34,615 bases of DNA from Spirogloea muscicola (lineage: Eukaryota; Streptophyta; Zygnematophyceae; Spirogloeales; Spirogloeaceae): NCBI GenBank assembly GCA_009602725.1, contig WELB01000073.1, positions 85,622 to 120,236 on the forward strand, written 5' to 3'. Position 1 is the first letter of the stretch. Each line of letters begins with the position of its first letter. The notes below the pieces were generated by a model that worked only from the letters and a program-made list of their open reading frames with translations, was not told where the DNA came from and made no database searches. Both the position numbers and the translations under genes were made by a program. Below, piece after piece: positions 1 to 9,376 of this stretch.

Positions 1-150
1 CCCCCCCCCCCCGCCTTTTCGCCGCCCCTCCGCTTCCTCCCACCCCCCCCCGCCCTTTCCCCGTTCTCTCTCCCTTCACGGCCTGTCACCCTCCCTCGCT
101 CAATACAGGCTCCATTTCCTCCCTCCTCTCTCACCAAGAAGAAAAACAGA
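1..150. other. C-rich low-complexity leader
   Basis: The first 150 bases are strongly pyrimidine-rich on the plus strand, beginning with an uninterrupted run of C and continuing with C and CT tracts. The minus strand therefore carries several G-runs that could form G-quadruplexes. No coding frame is credible here. It ends where a retroelement remnant begins at 151. Confidence 0.6.
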
Positions 151-730
151 AGCAAGCGCGGCCAGATTAACTGGTGGCTGGGAGAGGCCAGCCCAAAAGA
201 ATGGACAAGGTCTGAAGGAGTCGGAGTGTTAGGACTGAGACAGCAGTAAGCCAACTCTCAGTAACCTCTCGTCAGTAGATGCAAATCTGAATAGCTAGCA
301 GGGCGGAAAGACGTCGCCCTGACGGAAGCCGGAGGCCGCCGCCAGAGCGCGGCCTGCGCGCAAGCTAGGGACCGCTGCAAAGAGAAAAGCGCGCCCATAG
401 AAAAGAGGGGCTGGCCAAGCCAGCCCAAAAAAGAATGGACAATGTCCGCTGCAAAGAGACGGCCAGGCGCATCCGGAAAACTTGGGCGAGGGACCCGGCG
501 ACATGGAAGCCAGACTGCTCGCCCTGCTGCCCGAAGAAGAAAGGGCTCGCCCATTCAGGATAGGGGCTGGAAAAGCAGCCCAAAAAAAACAAAGTACGAG
601 AAGGGGGCCAGGGGAAGCGTGAAGGAAAACAAGCACAGCAAGAAACAAAGCAGCTACGTATTACTCAGTAACCCCCTCAGGTCAGAGAAGCTAGGCTCCT
701 GGAAGTGGGTCCCCTGGCCAGAACCAGAGG
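151..730 (-). mobile_element. Nested LINE-like 3'-end remnants
   Basis: Two or more fragments of the window's retroelement family lie here in minus orientation. The 151-380 part is nearly identical to 34371-34612. It starts at the same sharp boundary (AGCAAGCGCGGCC on the plus strand) also seen at 33771 and, degraded, at 12011. Read on the minus strand, 555-258 ends in a frame closing on Y-S-D-L-H-L-L-T-R-G-Y and a stop, the family's conserved C-terminus. Upstream, 395-580 carries the conserved G-S-L-A-Q-V-F-R-M-R-L-A-V-S-L-Q-R stretch, interrupted by a short tail-only insertion. A second tail with the GGCTGG/CCAGCC hairpin lies at about 540-660. Its coding end at 665-720 matches 8547-8610. 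No reverse transcriptase domain is present. The element ends about 160 bases before the hydrolase start codon. Confidence 0.75.
372..458 (-). mobile_element. 61-bp tail-only insertion with 13-bp target-site duplication
   Basis: Bases 385-445 consist only of the 3' tail of the retroelement family: the GGCTGG/CCAGCC hairpin followed by the AAAGAATGGACAATGT motif. They are inserted in the middle of an older copy's coding part. The insertion is bracketed by a perfect 13-base direct repeat, CCGCTGCAAAGAG, at 372-384 and 446-458. Removing the insertion and one repeat rejoins the conserved frame (S-L-Q-R before, leucine- and alanine-rich continuation after). This is the signature of target-primed reverse transcription of a very short RNA or of an extreme 5' truncation. 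Confidence 0.7.
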
Positions 731-887
731 CCCCGCACCACCCCCCGCCCTCCCCCCTTCCCTCTCCATCTCTCCCCACGCGCCCCGCCCTCCCCGCTGA
801 TCGCCTACATGGCTCCCACGCTCTTCAGCCCTCCCCGTCCCTGCTGAGCCATCAGGCCCCCAGCCATCCAACCTCCAGCCGCCCAGC

Positions 888-2948
888 ATGGCCCTCCCGG
901 CCGACAAGCCCGCCGGAGAGGCCATCCTGTCGGGCTCGGCGGGCGACGCTGGTCGTGGCAGCTCCACGACGCCGTTCGGCGTCCCCGAGGACGAGTACTA
1001 CCGCCGCTACGGCGTCAAGAACGCTAAGGCGTTCATCACCAACAGCCGCGGCATGAAGCTCTTCACGCAGCACTGGCTCCCAGGTAAAGATGAGGGAGCC
1101 CAACATGGGACTGACCCCCGACTGACGCTTCTCTGCTGCATTTGATCAATGGGGTGGATGGTGGGTAGACGAGCGAACTGCGATCGGTGCAAGGGTGCTG
1201 GCATTGCTAAGCTGATCTTGTCAAGCTTGCATGCTTGTGGCCAGGCTGCCTCCGCAAGCCGATGCAGCACCTCTGCTTGTGCGCCGTTTGATGCCAGAAA
1301 GCCAGTGTAATGGCATCGCCCTGCCTGCAGCACATATTGACTCCCTCGTTTTCGAGCTCATCATTGTGCTTTGTTGCGCCTGCGGCTTGTGGGTGCCAGA
1401 GAGTGGCACCCCAAAGGCGCTCATCTTTGCCTGCCATGGCTATGGCAACGATACAAGCTGGATCTTCCAGGTTCCGTGGCCGGCTGGCACCCTCACAGCT
1501 TATAACACCTCCAATTTGCATGTCCTTTTTCACCATTTTCCTCGTCACAGTGGCCAACATCGAGGACTACATTGATTGGAGTAAGCTGAACACTAAGGTA
1601 CACGTAGCTGCCGTCTGTGATGCAGGGGACATGCGTGCGCTTTGCTTCCCATGGTTACGGCGTGTTTGGCATCGACTATGAGGGTCACGGCCGATCAGAA
1701 GGCCTGCGATGCCATATTGAGCACTTTGACACCATCATCGACGACTGTGAGGCACACTTCAAGTCTGTGCAGGAGCGGCCCGAGTACACCTCGCTGCGCC
1801 GTTTCCTATACGGCGAGTCTCTGGGAGGTGCGGTGGAGCTCCTCATCCTGCGCCGCGAGCCCGACAGATGGCACGGCGTCATCTTCTGCTCGCCAATGCT
1901 GCGAATCTCAGACAGCATGAAGCCAAATTGGCTGCTCTTCCAGATCCTGCAGGCTGTCGCCCGGGTCGCTCCCAAGGCTGCAATTGTGCCCTCCAAAGAC
2001 ATCCTAGCGTATGTTCATTTACTTCCTGAAGTCCCGAGCAGTTTCCATTGGCAGTGAGCAGCTCAGCGCACTGCTTCAACTTATTGAGTTGCTGGGTCAA
2101 TCAGCTTGTCCGCTTCGCTTGCTTCAGTCTCCTCGTATTTTGAGGTGTCAAATCATCTGAAGTGCTTCTGATATCTAGGTTGGAGGCTGTTGTTCCTGCA
2201 TCAACTAAATTGTGCAAGCTGCCAAATCTACTGTGCAGTCAATCATTCCGAGACCTCAGTAAACGGAAGCTGGCATACGACAACCCCAACCGGTACCTGC
2301 TGAAGCCTCGGCTAGGGACGTCCTTGGAGCTTCTCAGAGTCACAGCCGACATCAGCAGGTTGACTTTGAGGCCTTCATGGCACAATACGACCTGCTGAAT
2401 GTCACGGACGTGAGCTGGAGCTTCTTCGTTTGTATCACAGATGTCCGGCTCATGCTGATGCTCACTGGGTGCACTTGTCCTTTGTCATTCCTATTCCCCC
2501 ACTTGGGCAATGGCTCAAGCAGAATATGAAGGTTTCTGTTGTCTATGCATTGACATGTTACTCCTGGCTTCATCTCAGCAAGCTGTCAGAAGTACAGACG
2601 CCATTCCTCATTCTTCATGGCGAGGACGACACAGTAACTGGTGGGTTCTGGTGAAGAACACCCAGCTTCTGATCACAAGTGATGCTTCACTGTGCATAAT
2701 AGCAGCTCCCTTCCTTGATTATCTTCTTTTGTGCTGGAGCATCTTGTGATTGTTGACTGTCACGAGCAACTGCAGATCCGGCTGTAAGCAAGGAGATGTT
2801 TGAGACAGCAGTGAGTCAAGACAAGACACTGAAGCTCTACCCCAAATGCTGGCACCAGATTCTGGCAGGAGAGCCAGACGACGCTGTCGAGGTAGCATTC
2901 AATGATATATTCACATGGCTCGAAGCTCGCACCAGAGCCACCTCGTAA
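888..2948 (+). CDS. Alpha/beta hydrolase, monoacylglycerol lipase / caffeoylshikimate esterase-like
   Basis: Six exons give a continuous frame of about 334 residues: 888-1083, 1400-1470, 1626-2008, 2239-2358, 2579-2640 and 2776-2948, all with GT-AG introns and compatible phases. The protein is a serine hydrolase of the plant MAGL/CSE family, which cleaves monoacylglycerols, lysophospholipids or caffeoyl-shikimate. Visible motifs are the oxyanion-hole H-G-Y-G (exon 2), G-I-D-Y-E-G-H-G-R-S (exon 3), the nucleophile elbow G-E-S-L-G-G (exon 3), the acid H-G-E-D-D-T-V-T (exon 5) and the catalytic histidine in Y-P-K-C-W-H (exon 6). So the triad is intact and the length is normal. The start at 888 fits the conserved Y-Y-R-R-Y-G-V-x-N-A start of the domain and no signal peptide is seen. 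The substrate cannot be decided from sequence. A retroelement remnant lies just upstream of the promoter. Confidence 0.92.
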
Positions 2949-4605
2949 CACCTAAATAGGAAGCAATATGATACTGTATAATAAGAACAGCGAAATTTCC
3001 GTGTACTTATTTGACATGCTGGGAGGAAGTGCTATCATTAATAGTCTCACAGGTCAAAGGCTTGACCACCATTTATGCAACGTACTTCCTTTGGAGCTTT
3101 GGTGCCAACTTGAGATTGCTACAGACAAGCCACACTGTCGCCTCTCTTTGCCTCTCTGAAGGCCATGACAGAAGGCATCCGTACTGGATGTCATACTTGA
3201 CTCTTGCTTATGCGCTCACACATGACCTCAACTTGCGGAGATTGTTCTGTTGCTCTTGCTGACTTGCGAGAGTGTCACAAGCTGGCGTGGTAGTCGTAAT
3301 TCAATTTTCTGGAGTGCCTGCTTGAATTCATGCACTAGATTCGCCCAAGATGGCTTTCTTGATGTTGCACTGTTGGTGGACAACTCCTGCATTGCTCTAG
3401 CATTTCTCCCTGTCAACAGTAGTCAGAGTAACAGGCTTGAGATTAGGATTACTGGTCAATCGGGTTGAGTAATTGCTCTTTGGTATGTGCATTGCCAGTA
3501 TGAACAGTACAAGTTGGCTCCCCCTCACACACACGCAACCTAATATGCTCACATTCTCTATCCTACTGCAGTCTGCTGCAAACAAGCCCCTCGCTCCTCA
3601 GCCAGGAAGTCAGATAAGCAAGAGGCTCGGGCTTCTAACCTGATTGGCATTCTGCAGCAACTGCACATATCCAACTTCAAGCGGCCTTCATGGCTCTTTT
3701 TAGTCCAATGGGACATTTAGGGCCCTCCTCATGCCTGATCAGGCCAAGACAGGACAAACATGGTGGTCACTGCTCGCCTATATCAGGATATGGCAATATA
3801 CTATGGTCTTCAGTGGGGTGTAACTTAGCAATAATTGACATACAAAGACAGTACAAGGGCTGTCGACCTAAAGCAGCTGCCTCGTCTTGCACAGAATGAC
3901 TTGCTAGATACAGGCTCACTGAGTGATAGGCCATGGAAATGGACTGACTTAGCCTTGACAATGCTCGTCCTCTGTCCGCACATCAAGGAGCACAGAGTCA
4001 ATATTGTACATTTCATCACGTAAGTGCCTCGCATCCATCTGCTGAATGGCTACAAAAGCAAGAGTGCATACAAATCAGATCGTTGTCAACCTGTTCAATA
4101 GACAAGGGTATGCTGGACAAATATTCGACTGTCTGTGTAACACACTCTCTTTCCTGCTTGCATTCTTTGTGCAGAAACTGGTCAACTAGGAGGCCTTTGT
4201 GATGCTGACTCTACCCGAGTGTCAAGTGCTCAGGTTGCTGGGCTCATGCATTCTAGTAGTTGCTCACAAGGTGCTTGCTCATAGGCCAACAGAACAGGCC
4301 CAACATCCTCGTTCAACGGCAGATGCACACCTAGAGCTTCAAGAACGAGGTTAATGTGTGCTTCTAATAGGCATCTGACGTCCACAGCTACGAAATCTTG
4401 TTCAGCCATAGCCTGACGTCCAGCGCGGTGAACTTTGGGACTTACACCAGAGCTGAAGGTTCAGGCTTAAGCATAGATGAAAGCCTCATCTGACTTGAAG
4501 GAAAGACCACACAAAGCTCCACTGACTGGAAAAACAGGCGGTGATGATGACCATTGCGGAGACATCACCTGGCAAAGACAGCACCTCCAGGACGATATGA
4601 GCACA
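2949..4605. other. Intergenic region, no gene seen
   Basis: This 1.6-kb stretch follows the hydrolase stop codon and precedes the 3' end of the small minus-strand gene. It contains only short open frames without recognisable motifs or convincing splice-linked exons. Presumably it holds the 3' untranslated regions of the two convergent genes. I see no repeat-family fragment in it. Confidence 0.5.
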
Positions 4606-5126
4606 TCAACTGAGCTCACCTGGCGACTGTGTGGCTGCTCCTCCAAAACTAATGAAGGGGTCTTCTGAGAGTGACTCGTCGTCCTTGCCGTCGTCCTCGA
4701 AGACGTAACCCTCCCCTTCCTCCTGTGCCTGTCCACGAAGCTGCAGCTTGATGGTTCCAAGGCCTAACAAGTAGCACTCAAAAGCTCTCTCTTCAGCTCA
4801 ACTCATAGTAACATATGTCAGTCCTCCAAACGGGCGACAAGGAACCCCCGTACCAGCCGCAGGACGTCGTCCACGGACACAAAGCTCTCCTGGCTGGCAG
4901 CAGGGCTGCCTGCTGGTTGCTGCCCCTCTGGCTGCGCAGCCCGTCTCAGAGCCAGCATCCGCCTGCGTCGCCCGCTTCTCCGCGACGGTACCGGGCTTAG
5001 CGACCCCGAGCGGGGGACGCCCGTCCAGGCCCGCCATGAAGGCGGCAGGCAGTCCTGCGGCTGTGGCTTGCTCGGCCCGCTAAGTCCCACGGAGATGGCA
5101 CAGTAGCAACACCCCGCGGCCGCCAT
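4606..5126 (-). CDS. Small hypothetical protein, two-exon model
   Basis: I do not recognise this protein. The proposed model has a first exon 5126-4832 and a last exon 4763-4606. The join completes an arginine codon at F-L-V-A-R and continues into L-G-T-I-K-L-Q-L. The GT donor (GTTTGG) is weak, while the acceptor (TTGTTAG) is ordinary. The second exon encodes an acidic segment (E-E-G-E-G, E-D-D-G-K-D-D-E, S-E-D-P-F) and ends at P-G-E-L-S-stop. The first exon contains a hydrophobic helical patch V-D-D-V-L-R-L-V-R-G-F-L-V-A. It may start at 5126 or at an internal methionine (M-L-A-L-R-R), because the upstream part is arginine/proline-rich and may be untranslated. It is divergent from the GT92 gene across a GC-rich interval. 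The coding status is uncertain. Confidence 0.35.
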
Positions 5127-5812
5127 GTCAGAGCCCTGGTCGCGCCGCTGCCAGCCGCCGCCGCCGCTTCCGCCGCCGCCGTCACCGCCGCCGCCGCCGC
5201 CGTGCCGACTGGCACAGTGTAAAGAGCGGACCTGTGTGGGATACGGAGCCTGGGTCGTATTCTTTGTGGCCCCTTTCGGCCGACGGCGACAGCCCCGCCG
5301 TCGGGGGAGAAACAATCCGGTCCGATGCCAGATCTGCGCAAGCACCGGCCCGCGCCGCCGCCCAACCCGGGACTTCGAACCGAGCGGGCCGCAAGCCCCC
5401 GGTTGTATTCCTTCCTCTCCCCATGCTCCGCAGCTCCCGCCCCCGCCGCCGCGCCCGCGCCGCGCCCGTCGGCCCGGCAGCGGCGCCGCTCGCTGCCGCA
5501 ACCTGCACGGCGGCGTCTGCGCAGACGGCAGGACTTCGCGGACTGTCGTTGCATACGATCGCAGCGGCTCCTGGCTTCGTCGCGATGCTGAGGTGTGCCT
5601 GATCAGGCGGGGTTGCTGCGCTGCCCCTGGAAGTCGTCGCGCCCTGCGTTCTCAAAGCCCGCCTGCTGCCTTGGAGACTGGCTGGCTCAAACAATGAGAG
5701 CAGAGGAAGGCCAGTTCATGCGGACCTCCGTTTCTCGAAAAGCGCCGGCGTGTGTCGTGCCTGGAAGGAGGCCTCTTCCAAATGAGGTGCCAAGCGATCG
5801 AATGCTTGTCTG
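5127..5812. promoter_or_regulatory. GC-rich divergent promoter region with CCG repeats
   Basis: This GC-rich interval separates the minus-strand small gene from the plus-strand GT92 gene and probably contains both promoters and 5' untranslated regions. Six-frame reading gives long arginine-, alanine- and proline-rich open frames on both strands. These are typical products of GC-rich noncoding DNA and none resembles a known family. An imperfect CCG trinucleotide tract occupies 5155-5204. Confidence 0.5.
5155..5204. repeat. Imperfect (CCG)n trinucleotide tract
   Basis: About fifty bases made almost entirely of CCG units with a few interruptions. It lies in the GC-rich interval between two divergent genes, close to the likely start of the minus-strand gene. 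Comparable tracts lie upstream of eIF3g (9261-9317) and inside the ORF at 12625-12676. Confidence 0.9.
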
Positions 5813-8010
5813 ATGGTGACGTTGGAGGGCATGGGCCCCTTATGGCGGTCTCCTCTTAGGAGCGAGTGGCGCCTGCTCCTCATCCTCCTCTTCTTGGCCT
5901 CCATCTTTGTCAGCCTCAATGCTGATTTCTTTGGAGGTTGGAATGACTGCCATGCCCTTCTTCTCAGAAACTGTAGTCTTAGTTGATCCATCTCGGCATC
6001 AACATTATGGACGGGCAACTGACTAGTATCGTTATCATTGTTGGTCGCACTCTGCCTAGTGTGGTCGAAGCAAGCTGAGGTTGAGTATCTCTCTCTCTCA
6101 TCTAGAGCTGAAAGTGGAAGTTAAGCTGATTGCAGAAGACGTGGTTGTTTCCTACAGGTTTGGTCGTACAAAAGCGAGCAGTGAGGGAATCAGATCAGCC
6201 AATTGGAGAAGGTGCCCACGTTCGTGACCCTGTGGTCCGAGAAGTTGTCTACTTCAGTGACCAGCTCATTCTCAAAGTGAGGGCAGACAACAGGAGCCTG
6301 GTGCCGAGCATAGAGAACGTCAAGTGTGTATTTGACGGAAGGATATATTCTGAGGTCTACGAGATTGAGGATGACTGGAGCACACGCTGTGCTCTACCAC
6401 CACAAGGTCTGCAGCCATCAAGCCTTCTATCTTGCTCTGATCAACTTTTCCAAGGGCACATGGTTTGCTAAGTAGAAATTGTTTCATCTTAATCAATGAG
6501 GTACATGCCAGAAGTACTGAGTCGCCATTATACCACCTAATTGAGGGGGACTCTTGCTATTTTGATAATTGGGTACCTTGCTATTCTTGATACCTGGTAG
6601 CCTTTAATTTATTCCACCGGTCATGCTCAGCTGTAGTTTCTGTAGTTGACATGGTCCTAGCTGATTGAAGGAGTTCTTACAGGAGAGGGCTTCTGTATCT
6701 GATATTTCTGCCATGCAGATACCTTGGAGACTCTTGTTAAGAAAGTGGTTACTCTTGAGGTTGGTGACAAGCGGTTGCGATCAGTCACAAAGCTACCGAA
6801 GGTGCCGAACTGGAGAAAAATTGTCTATGAGATTGTGATACTGAAGGAGGAGGTGCTCTTGTTTGTCAAGGGACTCACGAATGTGAAAGACAAAAAGCCA
6901 AGCCTAGAGAGGCTAAAGTGCATCTTTGCCAACACGATCAGGACGGAGGTGGTGGGTGCCTGCATGGAGAATGTGAGGTGCTCTCTGCCTCCTATGCAAG
7001 CCAGGGAGTACTTGTACAAGAAGTCCATCTCAGTGGAGGTGAACAAGAAGGTGTTGCGATCCATTGTCAGGTATTTGCAGCCACTTTGGCAGAGCGATAG
7101 TAGCAATACCATAAATGCAGACAACCGCCAACTGATTGGAGAGAAGAAGCACAAGATCTGCGCCTGCACCATGCTCTGGAATGGAGCAAAGCTCTTGAAG
7201 GAGTGGGTGATGTACCATGCTTTCTTGGGGGTTGAGAGGGTGCTGTTGTACGACAACAACAGCGACGACGACCTGCAGGAGGAGGTCGACTCCCTCCACC
7301 TGTACAATGTCTCAAGGCATCCATGGCCATGGCAGAAGACGCAGGAGGCTGGCTTTGCTCATTGTGCAATCAGAGCTGAGGCGGAGTGTGAGTGGATGGC
7401 CTTCATTGACATTGACGAATTTATCTACCCAAAGGAGCTGCTCGCTGGGCCCCTGCCAGATGGCTATGCCACCACCTTGAGTGCTCTGTTGGGTCAAAGT
7501 GCGAAGGAGCTGAAGGCTGGCCATCAGCTCGGCGCTGTGATGCTCATGTGCCACAACTTTGGGCCTTCTGGCTTAAGTACGTTGCCCAGGAGTGGCCAGA
7601 GCGTTAATTATGTCTGTCGACTTGACAAGCCTGAGAGGCACAAATCCATAGTGAGGCTGGATGCATTGGACCCAACGAGGTGCACCAGGGTCCATCACTT
7701 TGATCTGCAGCAAGGGTACGAGTCTTACCTGTGGCCCACGCCTGATGTAGCTTGCATCAATCACTACAAGTTCCCTGTATGGGAAGACTTTAGGAGCAAG
7801 TATCACAGAAGAGTTGCCACATTTGTCAAAGATTGGACTGAGAAGGTCAAGGTAGGAACTAATAGAGATAGGGTGGCAGACCTCGGTACTGAGGCAGTAG
7901 AGCCTGAGGATTGGCCGCACAGATTCTGTGAGGTGACTGATACCTCCCTTAGAGAGTATGTACTTGATACATTCACAGACCCCAGGACTGGCAATTTGCC
8001 TTGGACTTGA
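5813..8010 (+). CDS. Glycosyltransferase family 92 (DUF23) type II membrane protein
   Basis: Exons 5813-5936, 6106-6406 and 6719-8010 encode about 570 residues. The first exon carries a short basic cytoplasmic N-terminus and one hydrophobic signal anchor (L-L-L-I-L-L-F-L-A-S-I-F-V-S-L), as in Golgi glycosyltransferases. The large last exon contains the GT92 domain: K-I-C-A-C-T-M-L-W-N-G-A, E-W-V-M-Y-H, L-L-Y-D-N-N-S-D-D and the metal-binding-like I-D-I-D-E-F. The family includes plant beta-1,4-galactan synthases (GALS), so a cell-wall or glycoprotein galactosyl transfer is likely, though donor and acceptor are unproven. Between anchor and catalytic domain a module ending in R/K-C-x-L-P-P occurs twice. 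Splice phases agree at both introns, but the second exon changes frame once between about 6157 and 6230. This needs an unseen tiny intron, a sequence error or a real mutation. Confidence 0.85.
6226..7077 (+). repeat. Duplicated N-terminal module within the GT92 protein
   Basis: Two consecutive protein modules align along their length. The first (6226-6400) contains R-E-V-V-Y-F-S-D-Q-L, S-I-E-N-V-K-C-V-F, Y-S-E-V and R-C-A-L-P-P. The second (about 6778-6990) contains Y-E-I-V-I-L-K-E-E-V, S-L-E-R-L-K-C-I-F, R-T-E-V and R-C-S-L-P-P. A strand preceding each module (L-K-V-E-V-K-L, L-V-K-K-V-V-T-L) recurs a third time just before the catalytic domain (Y-K-K-S-I-S-V). The intron at 6407-6718 falls between the modules. 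Plant GT92 galactan synthases carry an N-terminal carbohydrate-binding region. A similar role for these modules is inference. Confidence 0.7.
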
Positions 8011-8345
8011 AGCGGCACCATCTTCCATTCACCAATCTTCTGCATTGCAGCACTTCTCAACTTCTCTGGGATGTACATGAGGCTACTTTCTGTGTAGGCG
8101 CTTTGGGAGGAAGACTGACTGTCTAATTACAATCAAACAGCACCCCTTGCTTGTAGTGCAATATTTGATACAAACAAATGAGGAGGGCGTTAATCAGCCA
8201 ACAGTAGCGGCAATTGCTTTGTAGAAGCGATGTGTGGGCAGTAGGCTTGCTGCTGAAGACTGTTGTGCAGGTACGCTCGACTACTTAGAGCACCAGCTCT
8301 CAGTGCTAGGGAGCACCTTCTGAAGGCATCGTAGTTGGGTAGCAA
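8011..8345. other. GT92 3' flank, no gene seen
   Basis: The interval after the glycosyltransferase stop codon holds the probable 3' untranslated region. I see no coding exon or repeat-family match before about 8346, where a retroelement tail begins. Confidence 0.5.
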
Positions 8346-8985
8346 TTAATAAGGGGGCGAGGGCTGTAAAGAAAATGGCTCTCCCAACGGGGGCAAGGGC
8401 TGTGATAAGGAGAAGGGCTCGCCCATTGAGGATAGGGGCTGGAAAAAGCCAGCCCAGAAAAGAATGAACAAAGGACGAGAAGGGGCCAGGGGAAGTACGA
8501 AGAACAACAAGCACAGAAAAGAAACGAAGCAGCTACGAAGCACTCAGTAACCCCTGCTAAGCAGCCTCAGGTCAGAGAGACTGGGTTCCTGGAAGCGGGT
8601 CCCCTGGCCAGAGCCAGAGGCAGCAGCGAGGGCTCTGCCTGCACGCAGGTGCAGCGCGCGGGCCATAGACCTCTGCAGCGAGACGGCCAAGGCGCATGCG
8701 GTACACCTGCGCTAGCGACCCTGCTGCATGTGATAAGCCAACCCTAAGAATTGAAAAGGTTCGAGGGGGCCAACTACGAAGGGGCCATAAGCGCTAGCTC
8801 AGAACTGGGGCAGGATGAAACCACTCAACAACTAGGAGTGAGGAGCCTCAAATCCGACAGACGAGCAGTCGGCAAACAATGCCCTTGCCGACAGCCAGAG
8901 GCTGCAGCGAGAGCACGGCCAAGAAGGTGGTCAGAGGCCGTGCATTCGCAGCCCAACAGCGCGAAGCTCCACCAGAAAGGCGAAG
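8346..8985 (-). mobile_element. Nested LINE-like 3'-end remnants upstream of eIF3g
   Basis: Minus-orientation fragments of the same family. At 8346-8490 are two tail variants in tandem, the second with the GGCTGG/CCAGCC hairpin. At 8547-8720 the minus strand reads the conserved coding end (A-V-S-L-Q-R-S-M-A-R-A-L-H-L-R-A-G-R-A-L, then S-L-S-D-L-R-L-L and a stop). From about 8730 another tail of the type seen at 34270-34360 follows. Its own degraded coding end is at 8825-8940 (minus strand I-S-D-L-R-L-L-T). No reverse transcriptase region is present, so all copies are 5'-truncated. Confidence 0.7.
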
Positions 8986-8992
8986 GGCCGCG

Positions 8993-9040
8993 AGTAGCCG
9001 GGTAGCCAAAACGGGTAGCCGGGTAGCCGGGTAGCCAAAA
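8993..9040 (+). repeat. Short tandem GGGTAGCC repeat array
   Basis: Units of GGGTAGCC repeat about five times. They are interrupted by two AAAA insertions that make a higher-order unit ending in GGGTAGCCAAAA. The array sits at the upstream edge of the retroelement remnants and about 340 bases before the eIF3g start codon. It could be a simple satellite or the junction tail of an inserted element. Confidence 0.8.
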
Positions 9041-9260
9041 CATTCATGCTCACATACAAAACATTGACGTCTGGTGGTTGGGACCTGGAAGTGCCTAATC
9101 ACGAAACCTCTGAGCCCCTGCACCCACCCCAGACTTGCGCCGGACTAAGCCCCCGGCAACGACGTCCCGTCAGGTCTGTGCCCGTCCCATCAATGCCCGA
9201 GACGAAGCCCACGTAGACCCCAAAACTTGGTCTCCGGACCCCCGACCCCCCCGCCGCAAC

Positions 9261-9277
9261 CGCCGCCGCCGCCGCCG

Positions 9278-9317
<40 letters not shown>
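9261..9317 (+). repeat. (CCG)n tract in the probable eIF3g 5' leader
   Basis: Nearly pure CCG repeats end about 60 bases before the eIF3g start codon at 9377. The tract is therefore in the core promoter or the 5' untranslated region. As RNA it would be a CCG run. The complementary strand is a CGG run with hairpin and quadruplex potential. Confidence 0.9.
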
Positions 9318-9376
9318 TGCGCTCTGTGCTACAGCCGCCGGGCCTCGTCCGCTGCTGACAGCCGGGGGCAGCAGCC

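Noticed and set aside
442-1056. 204-codon plus-strand frame
   Set aside because: It runs through retroelement remnants antisense to their coding end and then out of frame across the hydrolase first exon.
1551-1600. Possible extra hydrolase exon (V-A-N-I-E-D-Y-I-D-W-S)
   Set aside because: The homologous protein continues directly from exon 2 (F-Q) to G-T-C-V-R-F at 1626 in matching phase. Including this segment would break the frame.
5182-5697. Several long Arg/Ala/Pro-rich frames on both strands
   Set aside because: They overlap one another in GC-rich promoter DNA with a CCG tract and show no protein-like motifs.
8993-9040. CRISPR-like array
   Set aside because: The units are 8 bases with no unique spacers, in a eukaryotic context, so a simple tandem repeat.
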